Positions 24,454 to 32,141 of a stretch of DNA of 40,410 bases are shown here, in pieces. The number at the start of each line of letters is the position of its first letter. The stretch's first letter is position 1. The position numbers and the translations under genes were made by a program. The stretch comes from Eggerthellaceae bacterium. GTDB taxonomy: Bacteria > Actinomycetota > Coriobacteriia > Coriobacteriales > Eggerthellaceae. The notes under the pieces were generated by a model. That model worked only from the letters and a program-made list of their open reading frames with translations. It was not told the origin of the DNA and did no database searches. The stretch lies in NCBI GenBank assembly GCA_017459925.1, contig JAFUCC010000171.1, positions 1 to 40,410 of the forward strand, in the 5' to 3' direction.

Positions 24454-24663
24454 ATGAAGAGCATGACGTTCGAGCCGCACGCGATGAGCGTGCAGACGTT
24501 GGAGAAGGCTGAGGCCGTGCGCGAGGCCGCGGCCGACCTGGAGGCGGTCATCGCGCTCAGGTGCCCGCCGAGCCGGGAGAAATCGCTCGCGTTCACGAAG
24601 CTCGAGGAATGTGCGATGTGGGCGGTCAAGTCGCTCGCAGTGCACGGCGGGGAGGTCGAGTAG
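24454..24663 (+). CDS. Acb2-like anti-CBASS cyclic-nucleotide sponge (DUF7681 / Acb2-Tad1 hairpin)
   Basis: A 69-aa helical protein whose second half carries the family pattern: residues 40-58 PSREKSLAFTKLEECAMWA, then SLAVH. Known Acb2 proteins have nearly the same SREKSLAxTxLEEAxMWAN core after an N-terminal helix that, as here (residues 15-36, LEKAEAVREAAADLEAVIAL), begins with a short FxxH-type peptide (FEPH). Acb2 proteins assemble into hexamers that bind cyclic di- and trinucleotides and so block CBASS (and some Thoeris-type) immune signalling. This copy is shorter than the roughly 90-residue typical members. The ribosome site is weak (GGAAGG about 13 bases upstream), and an ATG at 24463 is an alternative. 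Recognition is from the motif as I remember it, not from a search. Confidence 0.8.
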   Translation: MKSMTFEPHAMSVQTLEKAEAVREAAADLEAVIALRCPPSREKSLAFTKLEECAMWAVKSLAVHGGEVE

Positions 24664-24665
24664 CC

Positions 24666-24878
24666 ATGGACGTGCACGAGGACGCGATAGGCGTCTGGCC
24701 GAACGTGGCGCTGGTGCCGGGGACGCACACCCATGCGGCGACCGGCGAGCACGTGGAGCAGCCCGAGCGCACGAAGGTGAACCCGGACCCGGGCAAGCTG
24801 TTCGGCGAGCTGCTATTCGCCGGGCGGCGGGTGACCGATGGCGAGGTGGCGAAGATGTTGGAGAGGATGGGACTATGA
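24666..24878 (+). CDS. Small hypothetical protein next to Acb2-like gene
   Basis: A 70-aa protein starting 2 bases after the Acb2-like gene. The N-terminal half is His/Pro-rich (VALVPGTHTHAATGEHVEQ) and the C-terminal half is helical (KLFGELLFAGRRVTDGEVAKM). I do not recognise it. It ends in an ATGA overlap with the next gene, so the three small genes 24454-25273 form one translational unit. Confidence 0.55.
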   Translation: MDVHEDAIGVWPNVALVPGTHTHAATGEHVEQPERTKVNPDPGKLFGELLFAGRRVTDGEVAKMLERMGL

Positions 24879-25273
24879 GCAGAATCGAAGCATCGAGGAA
24901 GCTGCGCGAGTGCGCGGAGCACGGGCGCGCGGGGTTCTTCGCGAACCTCGAGGCGGCGTTCGGCGTGCCCCGGTACTGGTGCCACGACCACGTGGCGAGG
25001 CCGGACAACCCGACGGTGTTCCTGGCGATGGCGAACGAGATAGACCGCGAGGTCGAGGAGCTCGTCGCCACGCTCGGCGGCGAGCGCGGGAACACGAACT
25101 ACTCCAAGCTGTTCGGCACACCTGAGAGGGCGGCACATACGTTAAGCGTGATGCAACGTTGTGAGCTTGGAATCATCGGCAGCTGCGATGAGTGCGATCT
25201 GCACGACGCGTGCAGGGTGCGCGACGGGGATTACGCCGCGCTGCTCGAATGGCTCGGGATCGAGGCGTCGTGA
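24875..25273 (+). CDS. Cysteine-cluster hypothetical protein
   Basis: A 132-aa protein beginning in an ATGA overlap. Residues about 1-75 are helical with a short aromatic/His segment (YWCHDHVARPDN). The C-terminal part has a cluster C-x7-C-x2-C-x4-C (RCELGIIGSCDECDLHDAC) that could bind zinc or an iron-sulfur cluster. The family is not recognised. It overlaps the RusA-like gene by one base (TGATG). Confidence 0.6.
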   Translation: MSRIEASRKLRECAEHGRAGFFANLEAAFGVPRYWCHDHVARPDNPTVFLAMANEIDREVEELVATLGGERGNTNYSKLFGTPERAAHTLSVMQRCELGIIGSCDECDLHDACRVRDGDYAALLEWLGIEAS

Positions 25274-25692
25274 TGGGGCCGCTGGAGTTCTTCGAGCCGA
25301 TGCGCGTGCCGCTCGCGACGCACAACGCCCTCGTGGCGCACGTGAACCCGGACGGGACGCCCGGCATCCACAAGAAGGCCGAGCTGGTGCGGGCCGAGGG
25401 GGCGTGGGAGAGCCACCTGGGGCTGCACGCGCCCGAGAGGCCGTTCGAGGGGCCCGTGGCCGTGCAGCTGGCCATCTGCAGGCCCACGGACGGCAGGCAC
25501 GCCCAGGGCGAGCCGTGCACCGCCAAGCCGGACCTCGACAACTGGGAGAAGACGATCCTGGACGTGATGAAGCACGTGGGCTACTTCCTGGACGACGCGC
25601 AGGTGGTGGACCTGCACGCGTGCAAGATGTGGAGCGACCCGCAGGGCATCTGGGTGCGCGTCGAGGAGGTGCCCGCGACACCGGGCACATGA
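25273..25692 (+). CDS. RusA-like Holliday junction resolvase
   Basis: A 139-aa protein. The RusA pattern lies at residues about 86-115: KPDLDNWEKTILDVMKHVG followed by FLDDAQVVDLHACK, containing the conserved Asp residues that bind magnesium. RusA enzymes cut four-way junctions and resolve branched phage DNA before packaging. That fits its position as the last early gene just ahead of the terminase. The start at 25273 overlaps the stop of the previous gene. Confidence 0.85.
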   Translation: MGPLEFFEPMRVPLATHNALVAHVNPDGTPGIHKKAELVRAEGAWESHLGLHAPERPFEGPVAVQLAICRPTDGRHAQGEPCTAKPDLDNWEKTILDVMKHVGYFLDDAQVVDLHACKMWSDPQGIWVRVEEVPATPGT

Positions 25693-25726
25693 TGGGGGCG
25701 CGGGAGACCGCGAGACTCCTTCCCCG

Positions 25727-25763
25727 AGGGGCCGTCCCACGGCAGCGCGCCGGGGCGGCCCCT
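25727..25763 (+). terminator. Terminator-like hairpin before the terminase gene
   Basis: AGGGGCCG (25727-25734) and CGGCCCCT (25756-25763) form an 8-bp stem with a 21-base loop, followed by CCCCTTCT. It lies in the 97-base gap between the early block and the packaging genes and could end early transcription; the T-run is poor. A packaging (cos/pac) site could also lie in this gap, but I see no proof. Confidence 0.4.
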
Positions 25764-25789
25764 CCCCTTCTCACGACACCTGCGCGAAC

Positions 25790-27496
25790 ATGCGCTCCAT
25801 GGCCAGGAACGACGACACCCTCACCCAGAACCAGGAGCTCTACTGCGCCGCGCGGATGCGCGGGCTGACGCAGCGCGCCGCCTACCGCGAGGCGTACCCG
25901 CGCTCCAGGGCGTGGAAGGACTCCACGGTCGATGAAGCCGCCAGCAGGCTGGAATCGGGCAATTGCAAGGTTTCTGCAAGGCTCGAGGAGCTGCGCGCCG
26001 AGGCCGCGGCGAACGCGATCGGGACGCGCGAGGAGGTCATCTCCATGGCCTTCATGGCAACGCGCAAGGCCGCCGAGGAGGTGCAGGCCGCCAGGAGCGC
26101 AAGCGCCGCCGAGAAGGCCGCCAGGATCCTCCTGCAGGGCACGCGGCAGCTGGCGGAGTGGATACCCGAGGTTCCCGAGGAGCAGCCCGAGCGCACGTTC
26201 GACTTCGGCATGCTCATGGGGCGCGACTTCGCCGACATGCACCGCTGGATCGCCGAGCACCGCTACGACGAGTACCTGCTGCCGGGCGGGCGCGGCTCGC
26301 TCAAGACGTCCGACGTGGCCCTCGAGGTGCTCGCGGGCGTCGCCGGCAACCCCGGGCGCAACGCCGTCTTCATGCGCAACCAGACCAACCAGCTGCGCGA
26401 TTCCGTCTACACCGAGGCGAAGCGCGCGGCGCGGCGCCTTAGCATACTCGACGAGTTCGAGTGGACGGTGTCGCCCATGAAGGCCGTGCACAAGGGCAAC
26501 GGCAACGCCCTCTACTTCTTCGGCGCCGACAACGCCAACCCCCAGGACTCGCGCCTCAAGGGATTCGCGCCCGAGTCGGGCTACGTCGCCTACCTCGTCT
26601 TCGAGGAGGCGTCGCAGTTCCCGGGCTACTCCTACATCCGCCAGATGAAGCAGACCGTGCTGCGCGGCTCGGAGCTGCCGACGTGGACGTTCCTGACGTG
26701 GAACCCGCCGAAGAGCGCCCGGGCGTGGAGCAATGTGCTCGTGGGCGAGCCGAGGCCGGGACGCGTCGTCGTGCCGTCGTGCTACCTGGACGCACCGCCC
26801 GAATGGCTGGGCCGCGCGTTCATCGACGAGGCGGAGGCGCTGAGGGAGACCGACGAGGCCGCATACCGCCACGAGTACCTCGGCGAGGCGACCGGCACGG
26901 GCATCGAGGTGTTCGACCGCCTGGTCTTCCGCGAGGTGACCGACGAGGAGATCGCGACGTTCGACAATCCCCGCGTCGGCCAGGACTTCGGCTGGTGGCC
27001 GGACCCCTGGGCCGCGACGGTCTCGGAATGGCAGCCCGGGAGGATGACGCTCGTCACGTGGCGCGAGGACTCGAGCAACAAGCTCACGCCCAAGCAGCAG
27101 GCCGCTCGCCTCAAGGCGCTTCTCACGTGGCCCGACCGCCCGGGCGGCGAGCCGGTCTACCACCACCTGCGGGTGCGCTCGGACGACGCGGAGCCGTCCA
27201 CCATCTCGCAGCAGCGCGACGAGGGCGTCAACGCCGTGGCCGCGGGCAAGGGAGGCAACCGCGAGGTGTCCTACCGCTTCCTGCAGGCCGTCACGTGGGT
27301 CATCGACCCGGTGCGCTGCCCCACCCTGGCGAAGGAGGCGCGCGAGCTCGAGCACGAGGTCGTGAAGTCGACCGGCGAGGTCCTCGAGTCCATCCAGGAC
27401 GGCAACGACCACCGCGTCGACGCGACGCGCTACGCCGTGATGGCCGAGGCCGTCTCGCGCTACGCCTACCGGCATGCGACACCCGCGGAAGAATAG
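25790..27496 (+). CDS. Terminase with fused small-subunit-like N-terminal domain and large subunit
   Basis: A 568-aa protein. Residues about 10-75 (LTQNQELYCAARMRGLTQRA, AYREAYP, KVSARLEELR) look like a Terminase_2-type small subunit that recognises phage DNA. The rest is a large terminase: Walker A-like GGRGSLKTS (K172), Walker B-like YLVFEEASQF, a coupling segment TFLTWNPP, then the nuclease domain with acidic residues in GQDFGWWPDP and DHRVDATRYA. The protein would recognise, cut and pump DNA into the prohead. No separate small terminase gene is visible nearby. The start at 25790 has no clear ribosome site; an ATG at 25799 is an alternative. Confidence 0.88.
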   Translation: MRSMARNDDTLTQNQELYCAARMRGLTQRAAYREAYPRSRAWKDSTVDEAASRLESGNCKVSARLEELRAEAAANAIGTREEVISMAFMATRKAAEEVQAARSASAAEKAARILLQGTRQLAEWIPEVPEEQPERTFDFGMLMGRDFADMHRWIAEHRYDEYLLPGGRGSLKTSDVALEVLAGVAGNPGRNAVFMRNQTNQLRDSVYTEAKRAARRLSILDEFEWTVSPMKAVHKGNGNALYFFGADNANPQDSRLKGFAPESGYVAYLVFEEASQFPGYSYIRQMKQTVLRGSELPTWTFLTWNPPKSARAWSNVLVGEPRPGRVVVPSCYLDAPPEWLGRAFIDEAEALRETDEAAYRHEYLGEATGTGIEVFDRLVFREVTDEEIATFDNPRVGQDFGWWPDPWAATVSEWQPGRMTLVTWREDSSNKLTPKQQAARLKALLTWPDRPGGEPVYHHLRVRSDDAEPSTISQQRDEGVNAVAAGKGGNREVSYRFLQAVTWVIDPVRCPTLAKEARELEHEVVKSTGEVLESIQDGNDHRVDATRYAVMAEAVSRYAYRHATPAEE

Positions 27497-27529
27497 CCCG
27501 GACGCGGCAGGTTGACGGAAGGCGGGAAC

Positions 27530-28993
27530 ATGGCGGCGGACAACGAGTTCACGGTGCCCGAGGCGGCGAGGCGCTTCCTCGAGGGGCGCGGGTACGTCCT
27601 GGACGGGACTATGGCTGCCTTCATAGCGCGCTGGCGCGAGTGGTACACCCGCGCATCCGGCATGCAGTCCGGCGAGGTGCACGACTTCTACAACGTGCCG
27701 TACACGACCGTGGCCAACGGCTCGTCCCAGAAGAGGCACCGCCGCCGCCTGTCCCTCAACCCGGCCAAGCGCGCCTGCCAGGAGTGGGCGTCACTCGTGC
27801 TGAACGAGGACACCGCCGTGTCGGTCGAGCAGCCCGGCGCGAACGCGTGGCTCCAGCGGTGGCTTGACGCGAACGACTTCTGGCCCACCGGCCAGCAGAT
27901 GGTCGAGGGCGCCTACGCCACCGGCACCGGCGCGTGGGCCCTGTGGGCGGACGTGCGCGAGGACGTGGCCGCCTCGCTCAAGCTGCGCTCCTACGACGCG
28001 CGCATGGTCATCCCCCTGTCCTGGGACTCCGAGGGCGTGACGGAATGCGCGTTCTGCCAGCGCGTGCACGTCGCCGGCTCCCCCATGACGCAGCTCACGC
28101 TGCACCGCATGGGAGACGCGGGCTCGTACGTCATCGAGTGCGCGCTGTTCGACAAGGATGGCAAGGCCGCCGACCCCGAGGAGCACGGGTTCCTCGCGGA
28201 GTGGGACACGGGCTGCCCGACGCCGACCTTCGGCATCGTAAAGCCCGGCATCTCCAATACCGTCGCGGACGCCTCGCCGTACGGCCAGAGCGTGTTCCAC
28301 GACGCGACCGGCGGTGCGATCCAGGCCCTAGACATGGCGTTCGACGCGCTGTTCCAGGAGGTGAAGCTCACCGAGGCCATGGTGTTCCTCGACGACCAGC
28401 TCATCGACGTGCGCAGCCAGGACGGCAGGCTCATCCCCGTTGCCGCCGGAGACGACGGCGACCGCAAGTTCCGCAAACTCGCCGGGCAGGCCGGCTCCGA
28501 GCTGTACGAGGTGTACTCGCCAGAGATCCGCACGGGGCCGCTGCGCGACGCGCTCGACGTGGCGCTCGCGGAGTTCGGCGAGCAGTGCGGCTTCGGCCAG
28601 GACTACTTCACGCTCGACGACCACGGCGGCCTGAAGACCGCCACCGAGGTCGCGTCCGACAACTCCACGCTCATGCGCAACATCCGCAAGCACGAGAACG
28701 CGCTGCGCCGCGCGATTTGCCAGGTGGCGCGCGCCCTGCTCACCGTGGCGCGCGTGCGCGGCCTGGACGCGGGCATCGAGGAGGACTTCGGCGAGGTCTC
28801 CGTGACGTTCGACGACTCGATCATCACCGACACGAAGGCCGAGAAGACGATGATGCTCTCGGAGGTCGCCGCCGGCGTCCTGCCGCGCTGGAAGTACCTC
28901 GAGAAGTTCTACGGCATGGACGAGGAGAACGCCCGCGCGATGGCGGACGAGGCCGCCGGGCTCCCCGCGGCCCCCGAGGACCCGGAGGAGTAG
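27530..28993 (+). CDS. Portal protein (SPP1 gp6-like)
   Basis: A 487-aa protein of usual portal length in the usual place between terminase and minor capsid gene. It has the SPP1-type features: an N-terminal wing (WREWYTRASG), KRACQEWASLVLNEDTAV, a beta-rich middle (LTLHRMGDAGSYVIECALF), a clip/stem region and the DDHGGLKTATEVASDNSTLM segment seen in this family. It ends in an acidic Pro/Glu tail. It would form the dodecameric vertex through which DNA enters and leaves. The ATG at 27530 follows GGAAGGCGGG. Confidence 0.88.
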   Translation: MAADNEFTVPEAARRFLEGRGYVLDGTMAAFIARWREWYTRASGMQSGEVHDFYNVPYTTVANGSSQKRHRRRLSLNPAKRACQEWASLVLNEDTAVSVEQPGANAWLQRWLDANDFWPTGQQMVEGAYATGTGAWALWADVREDVAASLKLRSYDARMVIPLSWDSEGVTECAFCQRVHVAGSPMTQLTLHRMGDAGSYVIECALFDKDGKAADPEEHGFLAEWDTGCPTPTFGIVKPGISNTVADASPYGQSVFHDATGGAIQALDMAFDALFQEVKLTEAMVFLDDQLIDVRSQDGRLIPVAAGDDGDRKFRKLAGQAGSELYEVYSPEIRTGPLRDALDVALAEFGEQCGFGQDYFTLDDHGGLKTATEVASDNSTLMRNIRKHENALRRAICQVARALLTVARVRGLDAGIEEDFGEVSVTFDDSIITDTKAEKTMMLSEVAAGVLPRWKYLEKFYGMDEENARAMADEAAGLPAAPEDPEE

Positions 28994-28996
28994 CCC

Positions 28997-31240
28997 ATGC
29001 TCTCACCCGACGACCTGTCGCGCGCCGGCGAGGAGGTCGCCGCGGTCTACCGCCAGATCGAGGACTCCATGGTCGACGCGCTCGCCGGCCTGCTCGTCTC
29101 GGGCGAGACCCGCACCCAGACGTTCGAGACCGCCATGCAGCTGCTCTCGCAATCTGCCGTGCCCCGCATCCACGGGGTGATGGAGCGCAACCGCGTCCAC
29201 ATCGACGAGGCGACGCGCTCCGAGGTGGGGCGGTGGCTGGCGCTGTCCGATTCGGACGACCTCTCCCGCATCAAGGCCGCGCTAGGCGTGGAGCTGCCCG
29301 GCATCACCGCGCGCGAGGCCGCATCGGTCGTGGAGGGCGTCGCCGGCATCCTCTCGCGCGACAACCTCGAGATGGAGCGCGGGGCCGCGCAGGCGTTCCT
29401 CAGGCACTCCACATGGGCCGTCACGCAGGTGTCGAGCGGCGCCATGACGATGCACAGCGCGTGGCGCGAGGCGGCTGTAAGGCTCGCCGGCGAGGGGATC
29501 ACCCACGTCACGTACCGCGACACCGCGAGCGGACGGGTCACCGTCACGAACCACGCCGACGTGGCCGTGCGCCGCCACATCCGCTCCCAGCTGTCGCAGG
29601 CCACCATGTCGCGCACGCTGCAGGTGTGCCGCGAGGCCGGCATCGGCTTCGTGGAGGTCTCGAGCCACACGGGCGCGCGCCCGACCCACGCCGAATGGCA
29701 TGGCCGGGTGTACTCGCTCGACGGCGACGTGACGGTCGACGGCAGGCTCTACAAGGACTTCTGGCGCGGGACCGGCTACCAGGGCAAGGAGGGGCCGTAC
29801 GCGTCCCTGGGGGACCGGCTGGGCGGCGTGAACTGCCGGCACGCCTTCGGGCCGTGGCTGCCGGGCACGCCCAGGGCCTACGACCCCGACCCGCCGCACC
29901 CGAGCGGCCTGCCAAACGACGAGGTGTACGAGCTGACGCAGAAACAGCGCGCGCAGGAGCGCCGCATCCGCGCCACCAAGCGCGAGCTCATGGTCGCGCG
30001 CGGGCATGCGGAGCCGGGCAACCTCGAGGACTCCGTGCGCGTGGCCAGGCTGGAGAAGAAGCTCAAGCACCAGCAGGCGGGCATGCGCAAGCTCGTCGAC
30101 GACGCGAACGCGAGTGGCAATGCGAGGGTGCTCGCGAGGGCCTACCCGCGCGAGAGCGTCGTCGGGTATAAGCCGGGCGGGGCCATCAAGGCTTCCGGGC
30201 GCACCTTGGACGAGTTCATGGCCATGCCGGGCGTCGAGGCGGCCCGCAAGCGCGTGGGGCTCACGAAGGCGGAGTTCCGGCGTGGCATGCGCGCCGAGCT
30301 CGAGAAGCGAGGGCTCGGCGTCCGTGATTTCAGGGACGTGGAGGTCGCCGCGCAGCGCGAGCTTCAAGATGCCGTCTTGTCCTCGGCCGGGCGTCGCGCC
30401 GAGACGAAGGTCAAGAGACATGTAGCCGATGCGACGAAACTGGAGACCGCGGAGGGAATCGCCATGCGGGACAGCCAGAAGCTCCAGAAGGCGTTCAAGC
30501 CCGAGACCGCTGCTAGGCTCGGCTGCGCGGTCGAGGAATCCATCCTCTCGGGGGACGCCACGAGGGCGAATGCCGCGCGGGTGTTCGCCCGCACGGTCGA
30601 GGGAGAGGCGAAGTACCGGAGGGTGCGCAACATTACAACCGCTCGGTATGTGCCAACCCGCAGGGAAATACAAATACCAGTCATCAAGGGACCGGATGGA
30701 AAGAATCTTCCACGCGAGCGGTACGATCTCCCTGAGAAGGTCGTAGTGCACGAAACCTTGCATCTCGAGGATTATCAGGGATCCGTCAACTTCGGGATTG
30801 ATGGATCGCTGAGGACTTCGACGAGGCAGTTCAGCTCGCATCAGTTCACCACGGGCGATGGCTATATCCGCACGCACCTGGCTGAGGACTGGGCGGATAT
30901 CGAACAGGCGGCGGTAGCGGCCGGGAAGACGGTCGATGATTTCTTGCTTGATGGTTTAGCCGAATACGGCATTGGCGGGCAAGATGCGGGCCCCCGCTCG
31001 TTCTTCTCGGATTTCGTCGATGCCGCGTCGAACGGCGCCGTCTCCTTCGGTTACTCGCACACAGGCGAACGCCCCGGCTACTGGCTAGAACGAGGTGGCG
31101 CGAACATCGGCACCGAGTGCATCGCAAACTACGGTGGCAGCGCGGTGGCGAATCCTGTAGAATACGAGGCGATAAAACGATTCTTCCCAAGGGCGTCCGG
31201 CACGCTCGACAAACTCCTGGAGGCAATGGCGAATGCCTGA
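28997..31240 (+). CDS. Minor capsid protein (Phage_min_cap2/MuF type) with C-terminal HExxH zincin-like domain; probable MuF polymorphic toxin
   Basis: A 747-aa protein, far longer than a plain minor capsid protein. Residues 1-300 are Phage_min_cap2-like and end in the typical GGVNCRHAFGPWLPGTP. Residues about 310-440 are a charged, basic helical linker. Residues about 450-747 form a separate domain with HETLH at 585-589 (bases 30749-30763), a downstream E707 (GTECIANYGG) as possible third zinc ligand, and an end (YEAIKRFFPRASGTLDKLLEAM) seen in metallopeptidase-like toxin domains. From about 30430 the DNA becomes poorer in G+C. Phages of Gram-positive hosts are known to carry toxins fused to MuF-type proteins. 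A 71-aa gene overlaps the 3' end like an immunity gene. The alternative is a prohead protease, since no other one is encoded here. Confidence 0.8.
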   Translation: MLSPDDLSRAGEEVAAVYRQIEDSMVDALAGLLVSGETRTQTFETAMQLLSQSAVPRIHGVMERNRVHIDEATRSEVGRWLALSDSDDLSRIKAALGVELPGITAREAASVVEGVAGILSRDNLEMERGAAQAFLRHSTWAVTQVSSGAMTMHSAWREAAVRLAGEGITHVTYRDTASGRVTVTNHADVAVRRHIRSQLSQATMSRTLQVCREAGIGFVEVSSHTGARPTHAEWHGRVYSLDGDVTVDGRLYKDFWRGTGYQGKEGPYASLGDRLGGVNCRHAFGPWLPGTPRAYDPDPPHPSGLPNDEVYELTQKQRAQERRIRATKRELMVARGHAEPGNLEDSVRVARLEKKLKHQQAGMRKLVDDANASGNARVLARAYPRESVVGYKPGGAIKASGRTLDEFMAMPGVEAARKRVGLTKAEFRRGMRAELEKRGLGVRDFRDVEVAAQRELQDAVLSSAGRRAETKVKRHVADATKLETAEGIAMRDSQKLQKAFKPETAARLGCAVEESILSGDATRANAARVFARTVEGEAKYRRVRNITTARYVPTRREIQIPVIKGPDGKNLPRERYDLPEKVVVHETLHLEDYQGSVNFGIDGSLRTSTRQFSSHQFTTGDGYIRTHLAEDWADIEQAAVAAGKTVDDFLLDGLAEYGIGGQDAGPRSFFSDFVDAASNGAVSFGYSHTGERPGYWLERGGANIGTECIANYGGSAVANPVEYEAIKRFFPRASGTLDKLLEAMANA

Positions 31241-31448
31241 GAAGCACAAGACATTCCGAGAACTCGATCGCGAGTATCGCCAGCGCTTCGGCAAGGGCAT
31301 CGGCGTGCCGTTCGGCGCCTTCGAATTCAAGGGTGAGGACTTCATCGAGGAGATGGAATGGGCCCTGGAACACGACATCCCCTTCGACCGAAACAGCCCC
31401 CGTTGGCGCTGGGTACCCGATCCGCTGCCAGAAGGCGCCGTGATCTAG
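31233..31448 (+). CDS. Small protein after the MuF-toxin gene; candidate immunity protein
   Basis: A 71-aa, acidic, Trp/Phe-rich protein (FRELDREYRQRFGKGIGVPF, EEMEWALEHDIPFD). It starts 8 bases inside the end of the capsid-toxin gene, with GGAGG 9 bases upstream inside that gene, so the two are translationally coupled. It is followed by a strong terminator at 31472-31496. I do not recognise the family. An overlapping small acidic gene directly after a polymorphic toxin is the standard position of the cognate immunity protein, which is the basis of the call. Confidence 0.65.
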   Translation: MPEKHKTFRELDREYRQRFGKGIGVPFGAFEFKGEDFIEEMEWALEHDIPFDRNSPRWRWVPDPLPEGAVI

Positions 31449-31471
31449 TCACTACCTGTTATCGAATCCCG

Positions 31472-31496
31472 AAAAGCCCCGCCCCGCGGGGCTTTT
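31472..31496 (+). terminator. Strong rho-independent terminator after the toxin/immunity pair
   Basis: AAAAGCCCCGC and GCGGGGCTTTT form a perfect 11-bp stem with a 3-base loop (CCC), ending in TTTT on both strands. It sits inside the morphogenesis block, between the candidate immunity gene and the scaffold gene. Confidence 0.88.
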
Positions 31497-31609
31497 CCAT
31501 TGCCTGCGACACCTGCGGGACACTCTCCCCATCGCCTGGGCATGCGAAAAAGGCCCGCCCAACCCGCGCAGGGAAGCGCGCAAACAAACCTGGGAGAGAG
31601 GAACAGGAC

Positions 31610-32128
31610 ATGGACCCGAAGAACGACCCGAGCAAAACCGACCCGACGCCGGACCCCGAGCCCGCCCCGAAACCGGAGCCGGCGCCCGAGCCCGAGCCGG
31701 AGCCGGAGCCGCTCGACAAGAACGGCAACCCCGGCATCAACCGCGAGAAGTACCAGCGCGACATCGAGGCCCGCGACGCGAAGATCGCGGACCTGCAGGC
31801 CAAGCTGGACGAGGCGGCCAAGACCGAGGAGGGCCGCGCGGAGCTGCAGCGGCAGCTCGACGAGTTCAAGGCGGAGGCCGACTCCGCGAAGACCGACCTG
31901 GCGCTCGAGCGCGCCGGCTGCACCGACCCGAAGAAGGCCGACGCCGCACGCGCGCTGCTCGCGGGCTACGGCGGCGACGTCGCGAGCCTCAAGGCCGACC
32001 ACCCCTACCTGTTCGACGACAAGCAGCAGAGGCAGACCGGCACCACGGGCGGCAAGCCCGGCGGCGCGCCCGACCCGTCGGACGAGCGCCGCCAGAAGGC
32101 CCGGCGCGCAGCCGGCCTCGTCAAGTAG
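31610..32128 (+). CDS. Capsid scaffold protein
   Basis: A 172-aa protein of scaffold type. Residues 1-35 are a Pro/Glu-rich repeat (PEPAPKPEPAPEPEPEPEP). A long coiled coil spans about 42-100 (REKYQRDIEARDAKIADLQA, RAELQRQLDEFKAEA). A C-terminal basic tail (ERRQKARRAAGLVK) would contact the capsid protein. It is placed immediately before the capsid gene, as scaffolds are. The ATG at 31610 follows GGGAGAGAGG. It would drive prohead assembly and then leave the shell. Confidence 0.82.
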   Translation: MDPKNDPSKTDPTPDPEPAPKPEPAPEPEPEPEPLDKNGNPGINREKYQRDIEARDAKIADLQAKLDEAAKTEEGRAELQRQLDEFKAEADSAKTDLALERAGCTDPKKADAARALLAGYGGDVASLKADHPYLFDDKQQRQTGTTGGKPGGAPDPSDERRQKARRAAGLVK

Positions 32129-32141
32129 ATAGGAGGACGCA

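Noticed and set aside
25142..27739. Long minus-strand frame (865 codons) opposite RusA and terminase
   Set aside because: It is a shadow of the terminase and RusA genes, with no recognisable domain and Arg/Leu/Gly-biased composition.
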